Assembly (NCBI GenBank): GCA_032622095.1
Contig: CP136069.1
Coordinates: 4,450,976-4,514,975, forward strand
Direction: 5' to 3'
DNA from: Siphonodentalium dalli
Taxonomy: Eukaryota; Mollusca; Scaphopoda; Gadilida; Siphonodentaliidae
Length of the DNA stretch: 64,000 bases
The notes below the pieces were generated by a model. That model was not told where the DNA came from. It did not search any database and was given only the letters and a program-made list of their open reading frames with translations. Positions 58,365 to 64,000 of the stretch are shown piece after piece. Position 1 is the stretch's first letter. The number at the start of each line of letters is the position of its first letter. The position numbers and the translations under genes were made by a program.

Positions 58365-58800
58365 ATACAAGCCTTGAAATAGTGTGTCTTTCATTTGCAG
58401 AATGAGGTCCCCAGAGGGTGAAATTAGTGATGCTATCCTGAACAGCGGACAATTGTCACTAATTCACCCTCTGTTACCTCATTCTGCTTAGCGCTCAACT
58501 GCTATGGGAGACCTAGGATCAGATTGAAGTTTCCACGTTAAAGTTGGTGATGTTCGCCAATTAGTCACCTCGATTATGCATTTTATCTTCTGCAAATTAG
58601 GGGATATAGAAACTTCCCAGAAGGGAAAAAGTTACTAAAAACAATGTTAAATTGAGACTATAGATACTTCTCAGAAGATGAGGCCTAAGGTCCCCAGAGG
58701 GTGAATTTGGTGATGCTAGCCCATCGTGCAGTATAGCATCATTAAATTCATCCTCTGGGCACCTCGTTCTGCAAATGTCAGATAAACAAAATTCAGGCTT
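58365..58800. mobile_element. family B MITE, composite
   Basis: Two cores (58402-58480 and 58690-58770) around inner words; outer arms are ccttgaaatagtgtgt and aaattcaggcttgta. Confidence 0.82.
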
Positions 58801-59076
58801 GTACTGGAAACCCAAGCTTCATGCAGAGTTCAGTCCCCTACGCAGGACTTACTGCTGCCCACACCAACACGTAATGTGAAGAAATGTCACATTTATTTAT
58901 TTAAGACTTTTGTAGGTTACAATTCATTCTGCATTATTCTGCGAAAATTGAACTTTCCATTTTCATTTGAAAATTGTCCAGATCAAGCCAGAATGAATTG
59001 TAACTGACAAAACACTTCAATAAAAATGTTAGATTTCATCAGATTTAATTAAGAAAATACACATGCCGACAGCGGT

Positions 59077-59221
59077 CAGACATAGCATAGCGAGGGGACT
59101 GAACTCTGTTTTGCAGCTTGCTAGAAACTACCTGTTTGACTTGATCTTCAGACATACCGTAGCGAGGGGACTGAACTCTGTTTTGTAGCTTGCTCGAAAC
59201 CTACCTGTTTGACTTGATCTT
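59077..59221 (-). repeat. 72-bp duplication of e1 3' end and donor
   Basis: Copy at 59077-59147 and native at 59149-59221 share cagacat.. through ctacctgtttgacttgatct. On the minus strand both have GTCAAACAG|gta. The intron-side copy is thus a second 5' splice site with its own exon end. Confidence 0.92.
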
Positions 59222-59327
59222 TTTTAAGCAGAAAGACTTGTCCTGAACTTGTTGAAGCAATTTCCTCAAAAGCTTGGAATCCTTGATGTGTTTGGTCGCC
59301 GCAGTCGCCCGTTAACACAAACACAAC
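59205..59327 (-). CDS. HMCN1: hemicentin exon e1: C-terminal part of VWA domain
   Basis: This exon encodes 41 residues, [12 protein letters not shown] to LLKKDQVKQ, the last beta strand and helix of the hemicentin VWA domain, including [12 protein letters not shown], a well-conserved stretch of the family. It is bounded by the acceptor ttctgcattgcag and the donor CAG|gtaggt, phase 0 on both sides. The upstream VWA exons with the metal-binding DxSxS-type site are not in the window, so the MIDAS cannot be judged. Both edges of this exon have been copied into the neighbouring introns: the 5' edge seeds the 42-bp array at 59390-60245, and the 3' edge with its donor is duplicated at 59077-59147. 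The recognition is secure. Confidence 0.9.
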
Positions 59328-59389
59328 CTGCAATGCAGAAAATTGGTGATATATTATATAGGTAACAATAGTTGCATGTATACACAAAC

Positions 59390-60245
59390 ACAACCAGTAA
59401 TGACAAAAAATACACTCAAATGTTAACACAAACACAACCTGTTATGACAAAAAACACACTCAAATGTTAACACAAACACAACCTGTTATGACAGAAAATA
59501 AAGTCACCTGTTAACACAAACATGACCTGTTATGACAGAAAACACAGTTGCCTGTTAACACAAAGAAAACCTGTTATGACAGAAAATACAGTTGCCTGTT
59601 ATCACAAACACACCGTTATGACAGAAAACACAGTTGCCTGTTAACACAAACACACTGTTATGACAGAAAACACAGTTGCCTGTTAACACAAACACACTGT
59701 TATGGCAGAAAACACAGTTGCCTGTTAACACAAACACACTGTTATGGCAGAAAACACAGTTGCCTGTTAACACAACATGTTATAACAGAAAACACAGTTG
59801 CCTGTTAACACAAACACACTGTTATGACAGAAAACACAGTTGCCTGTTGACACAAACACACTGTTATGGCAGAAAACACTGTTGCCTGTTAACACAACCT
59901 GTTATAACAGAAAACACAGTTGCCTGTTAACACAAACACACTGTTATGGCAGAAAACACAGTTGCCTGTTAACACAAACACACTGTTATGGCAGAAAACA
60001 CAGTTGCCTGTTAACACAAACACACTGTTATGGCAGAAAACACAGTTGCCTGTTAACACAAACACACTGTTATGGCAGAAAACACAGTTGCCTGTTAACA
60101 CAAACACACTGTTATGGCAGAAAACACAGTTGCCTGTTAACACAACCTGTTATAACAGAAAACACAGTTGCCTGTTAACACAAACACAACCTGTTATGAC
60201 AGAAAGCACAGGCATATGCTAACACAAACACAACCTGTTATGACA
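59390..60245 (-). repeat. 42-bp array made from the e1 acceptor and first codons
   Basis: About 20 units of 42 bp. On the minus strand a unit reads ttttctgtcataacag then GTTGTGTTTGTGTTAACAGG then CAACTGTG; the native junction is ttttctgcattgcag then GTTGTGTTTGTGTTAACGGG then CGACTGCG. In frame the unit gives VFVLTGNC, compared with VFVLTGDC in the exon. Confidence 0.93.
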
Positions 60246-60557
60246 GAAGATAGGTAATATATAATTTAGGTAACAATGGTCACCTGTATATATAGAAAAC
60301 ATGACCAGCTGTTAAATGACTTACACCATTTATTGGGCTCAGTTTATTTCATAATTCCATGTGTTATTAGTTAATTAGCGATATTAACACCTTCCGTTGT
60401 TATGATTGATAAAATTTTCAAAGTGTCTTTGCGATTGTGCTGTCACTTAAAAGTTCTAAGTCAAATTCATGAGCATGTAAATAGAACTATTTGAAAATAC
60501 ACCTGCACTAAAAGTCTTGTTGACACAGAAGCAACTACGAAAGAAATATCTCGATTG

Positions 60558-60845
60558 TCTGACCCGCCATATCAAATCCAGTCGTAAGTCGGGATTTTTT
60601 TACCCTGTGCCAATGCATTCTCTTATATATGCGAGTCAACCATAGGTCGCCTCGCATTTATATAAGAGAATGCATTGGCCTAACAATTTTTTATCATTTT
60701 TTTTAAATAAATGTTTCTTACAATTTTTAGGACATAAAATAAAAAACATCCATTACCCTGCAGGGAGCCCCACACATATATAGAAGCATATAGAAGAGTG
60801 TCGTCTGCTCATGTTTGTCTGGGGCTCTGTATGGGTGAAATTATA
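60558..60845. mobile_element. family C, half copy
   Basis: Starts TGACCCGCCATATCAAATCC, carries one shared hairpin and ends at ggctctgtatgggtgaaatt. Confidence 0.85.
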
Positions 60846-61785
60846 AAAACAATCATAATCGGACAACCTATTAAAGGTACTCTATCCGATCAGAGGGTCC
60901 CCATACCATCAAGATACAACAACAAAAACATTTCTTCAAAATACGCTTTAGTTATCAGAATCAATTAATTGCAACAAAATAATGCTAACCACTGTCAACT
61001 ATGGTATCAAATTTCCCAAAATGTGTTATTTATCAACATTTTGTTCAACAAAATATGGCCGTATTATCACTTGTTTTTAGAGTTATCCATCTTCATCCGC
61101 AATTTTGTCCGAGACCGTCTGTTTCACGATGTGTTTCTGGGCCACAAATAATTGCACACATCAAGAAATAACAAACTTCGCAAATCAATATCTGATCACT
61201 CTGAGCTTTGATGTGTGGGTTCCTCGACTCAAATAAAATATTTTTTACCCCCGAAGCCAAAGAAATAGTAATTTAGGAGTGTTAATTCGTATTTATATGC
61301 ATCTTTAAAATTAAATTAACACTGTGTCGGAAACATTAAGAATAATTTAATCGCTTACCTAAAGATTCAATAATTTGTATTTTGTTCAATGAAAACGTTC
61401 GAACAAGGTGGAAAATTTGATGTTCACATGAATGGCATTGGTAAAGAACCAGACACTAAACGCTGGTCTAAAATCTGCATTCAAACGCCAGATAATATAT
61501 TTACAATCTGATTCCGAGTGATATATAAATCCATATTTTGTGCTACACATAGTATCGAATTAAAACATCTTTGTTTTGTTTTTATAATATTCCATCCTCG
61601 ATAATGTTCCTGGCATGTTAAAAATGTCCACAGATTGTACCTGGTCAATGATGGGATCTTACAGCTTTAAATATTTCCTAAGCAAATATTCGTCTTTCAC
61701 AAAAGATTATCTAATTATTATGTGGTAAATGAAATTCCAATAACATCTGTTGGGAAACAGTAACTATAGTCTTGAACCACATAAA
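60846..61785. other. intron, mostly unclassified
   Basis: The piece 61075-61275 is the second copy of the repeat at 38060-38255. I looked for the preceding VWA exons here and found none. Confidence 0.5.
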
Positions 61786-62382
61786 AGTAATGTCCTAAAT
61801 AATCGACTCCTTAACCCTTTACCCAACAGAAGGGCCCTGTGCCAATGCATTCTCTTATATATGCGAGTCGACCATAGGTCGCCTCGCATATATAAGAGAA
61901 TGCATTGGCTTAACACATTAAAAATTATAAAATTGTTAAAGAATGTAAGAAAAAATGGTAAAAAGTGTTAAAAAAAGATTTTTTTTAGGCCAATGCATTC
62001 TCTTATATATGCGAGGCGACCTATGGTCGACTCGCATATATAAGAGAATGCATTGGCACAGGGCATAACTGTAACTATCACAATGTGGTCAAGGAGCCGG
62101 TTCCAATGATATCCATATTTGTATGGTTCTATTGAGACAGACCGAAGATATTTTAGGCTGTTGAAGCTTTATTTGGCCGGTTTTGGCCGGTTTATTGGGT
62201 AAAGGGTTAACCACAGCAGAATTATGGATAATTTTCAGGATTTAGTCGGAAATATGGCTTGTTGCCATTCATCATGAGAGCTTTCCGATGAATGGCAACA
62301 AGCCATATTTCCAACTAAATCCTGATAAGTTACCCATAATTCTGCTGTGGTTAAGGAGTCGATTATTTAGGGCATTACTGTA
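61786..62382. mobile_element. family A MITE interrupted by a family D MITE
   Basis: The left arm (agtaatgtcctaaataatcg, then actcc) stops at 61811 and resumes at 62207 with TTAAccacagcagaat. The family D element occupies the gap. Confidence 0.9.
61811..62210. mobile_element. family D MITE, long form, nested
   Basis: TTAA plus CCCTTTACCCAACAG at the left, AAACCGGCC-type right side and GGGTAAAGGG plus TTAA at the right. Target ctccTTAAccac within family A, so it is younger than its host. Confidence 0.92.
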
Positions 62383-62459
62383 ACTATGTTTTATATGCAG
62401 ATGCATGCATTTTCGTTTTGAAAAGAATCTTAGGCACGTACATGATTCATTGAACCTGA

Positions 62460-63045
62460 ATTCTTTATCATCCAGGGGGGGGGGGGGGGGGTGGGGGGGT
62501 CGGAAAAAAATTTCAGGCACGTATGGCATTTTTTCCCTTTCGATCATTTTTTGTACCCACCCACCCCCACCGCCAAATTTTTTCCCGTTTTCGGCAGTTT
62601 TTTTCCAACCATTTTTTGACACCCACCCCCCCCTTTTAGCACTAAAACAGAGATTTGCGGGGGGGAATTCACTGTAAACAGCTGTATATGAATTTCTGTG
62701 CATTCTATTTATCATGGATGTTAACATGGACATGTAAATAGGAATGAGTCATTTTGAGGTCATTCGGCCAAAAAAACATGGCTGCCAGCGGCCATCTTGG
62801 ATTTCAATATTTGCAACAAAATACAACACGATAACTGCCTGCAGTCAGTTTACCAGTTAGAATTACATTATTTCTCTCATTCAAAGTGGTTTTAAAGCCC
62901 AACTCATTGCCAAAACACTAAAAAACAAGCAGGAATTTTTTTTTTTAGTTGCGGAAAAAATTGGTTGTTGGTGGCTTTGACCATCCACCCACCCCGGCAA
63001 AAAAAAATTTCACCCCCCCCCCCCCTGTATCATCTAGGAGAATTC
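62460..63045. repeat. inverted G-run/C-run element
   Basis: atcatccag then a run of G (62476-62500) faces a run of C (63007-63023) then tgtatcat, with cggaaaaaaatttca on one side and aaaaaaaaatttcac on the other. A second C-rich patch is at 62560-62640. Probably a foldback with homopolymer ends. Confidence 0.6.
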
Positions 63046-63154
63046 TTCGACTGACAACTTTGGTCAGAATGTTAGAGCAAACAACTGTGATTTGGACAAA
63101 ATTAGGTATCAGCTTGAATGAAAAATAATAAATATGCTCGTAATATATTAATCA

Positions 63155-63665
63155 GTCTCTTTGAAAAGCCGACGATAATCCTAACGGATGAACGTCTCTA
63201 GATGTGTCCATTATATTTCATTTCTACAACGATGCGGCATTCCCAACATGATGTAATAAATCATTTCCAAATATGGAGTGCATCCTGGCATAGTAAATGT
63301 TTGTGAGAATCGTAGTATTTAGAAATATTTATAAATACAACAAGATGCGAAAGAATAATCAGTCACGAATATCATTGACTGATAATAACTCGAAGATGAA
63401 TGTCTCCTATAATGCGATGAGTAAAATGAGTTATTTCACCTGTATTCAGTTTTCCAACAATAGTTTAGTTTGACAATGCATGGGAAACATGTCAACACGT
63501 CATTGACCTCTGATCTGTGAAGTGATCTGTTATGCCATAGACCAATAAAATCACGCGCTTGCTTCGCCACTCTCCTATGAAATGGAGGGAATCCCATCAA
63601 TTCAGTAACTGATTATGAATCAGATATCCAGAGATGTAAATATTGTAAAATTTTCGTCGGCATTT
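63155..63665. repeat. 500-bp dispersed repeat, copy 2
   Basis: Direct-orientation relative of 55115-55615. Confidence 0.88.
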
Positions 63666-64000
63666 TAAAGAGACTGTATATTAATACCCTAATTTATTAG
63701 CTTTTTCCTCATTTCTGGTTGCGTGTGTGATACTCATCAACTTGAAACCACGTGATTCCCCACCAGGGTCTGCGCTGGACTGAAATTTACTTTTGCCAAA
63801 TTATTTGCCATATGAATATATTTTTTGCCAAATTCTATCATAATTTGCCAAATGTTATTCCTGATAGTATCATTTTCTTCAACATTGTTTGAGTTTTATG
63901 TTTCGACACTCGCGGTTTGAACAAAGTTTGATATTGATAGAAAAGCAGTTAGTTAATAATTATACTCGCATCTCTATTGTGGTTTATCTTACACAAAAAA
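63666..64000. other. intron, no feature seen
   Basis: A short repeat of 'atttgccaaat' words occurs at 63795-63855. No exon. Confidence 0.45.

Larger units (their letters stand above)
2850..59327 (-). other. HMCN1: hemicentin-like gene, partial (16 internal exons, here e1-e16)
   Basis: Hemicentins are very large secreted matrix proteins of the fibulin family that sit in basement membranes and at cell-cell and tissue junctions. I assign the family from domain order: VWA end with the motif [12 protein letters not shown] (e1), then a linker with VNVKEPAPGLW and VRVTGLSSVDF (e3), then a long run of I-set Ig domains. All 16 exons have AG acceptors and GT donors and their phases join without a break: 0,1,1,0,2,1,2,1,1,0,1,1,1,1,1, and phase 1 out of e16. 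Coding length is 2950 nt. Introns run from 364 nt to 19.5 kb. Both gene ends are outside the window. 'HMCN1' is the closest named family member; the exact orthologue cannot be decided here. A different Ig-rich VWA protein is unlikely given the linker. Confidence 0.9.

Noticed and set aside
62272-62733. 153-codon minus-strand frame
   Set aside because: It runs through a family A MITE arm and G/C homopolymer tracts; no homology is recognisable.
60246-64000. Upstream VWA exons of hemicentin
   Set aside because: I looked on the minus strand for the metal-binding and core strands of the domain and saw no candidate with splice borders; they are probably beyond 64000.

Overview
This is metazoan nuclear DNA. 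It holds part of one very long, intron-rich gene on the minus strand, and almost everything else is intronic repeat. I can place 16 consecutive exons between 59327 and 2850. They have GT/AG borders and matching codon phases and join into one open frame of about 983 codons. The product is a hemicentin-like extracellular matrix protein. In gene order the exons encode the end of a von Willebrand factor A (VWA) domain, the linker that follows it in hemicentins, and eight I-set immunoglobulin domains. The first exons (start codon, signal peptide, most of the VWA domain) lie beyond 64000. Further Ig exons and the C-terminus lie below position 1. I see no second gene, RNA gene, promoter or poly(A) end. 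The repeat vocabulary (palindromic MITEs, degenerate 'aactct.gcaaaaatgggc' and 'ccaagatggcc' repeats) suggests an invertebrate, perhaps a mollusc or other lophotrochozoan; this is a guess from style.

Layout, left to right. 1-2532 is a recent tandem duplication of a 1.3 kb element carrying a 12-bp minisatellite. 2850-18414 holds the last eight exons of the window (e16 to e9), with MITE fragments and minisatellites between them, including a 2 kb array of a 47-bp unit with a tRNA A-box-like motif. 21.1-37.93 kb is a 16.8 kb satellite inside the intron between e8 and e9. 37.9-42.8 kb has e8, e7 and e6 with a 45-bp minisatellite and a non-autonomous hAT-like element. 42.8-59.3 kb has e5 to e1, many MITEs and an inverted second copy of exon e11. 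59.33-64 kb is a 42-bp minisatellite and more MITEs.

The most striking observation is that several tandem arrays and small duplications are built from this gene's own exon-intron junctions. The 16.8 kb satellite unit is the last 10 or 24 nt of exon e8 plus the first 35 nt of its intron, so the 5' splice site is repeated several hundred times. The 45-bp array before e7, the 48-bp array before e14 and the 42-bp array before e1 are each made from the acceptor side and/or first codons of the exon they abut. Smaller duplications copy the donor sides of e1, e9, e10 and e14. One whole exon (e11) with upstream intron was carried, inverted, into another intron inside MITE ends. I know of no described class for 'splice-junction-seeded' satellites, and I treat this as the main candidate novelty.

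Mobile elements fall into recurring palindromic families. Family A has ends CAGTAATGC / GCATTACTG and a TA target. Family B has a CCCCAGAGGGTGAATTTAGT core. Family C has long arms beginning TGACCCGCCATATCAAATCC. Family D has CCCTTT ends and a TTAA target, like piggyBac. There is also one hAT-like element with an 8-bp target duplication. A single hairpin of about 68 bp occurs inside both C and several D variants.
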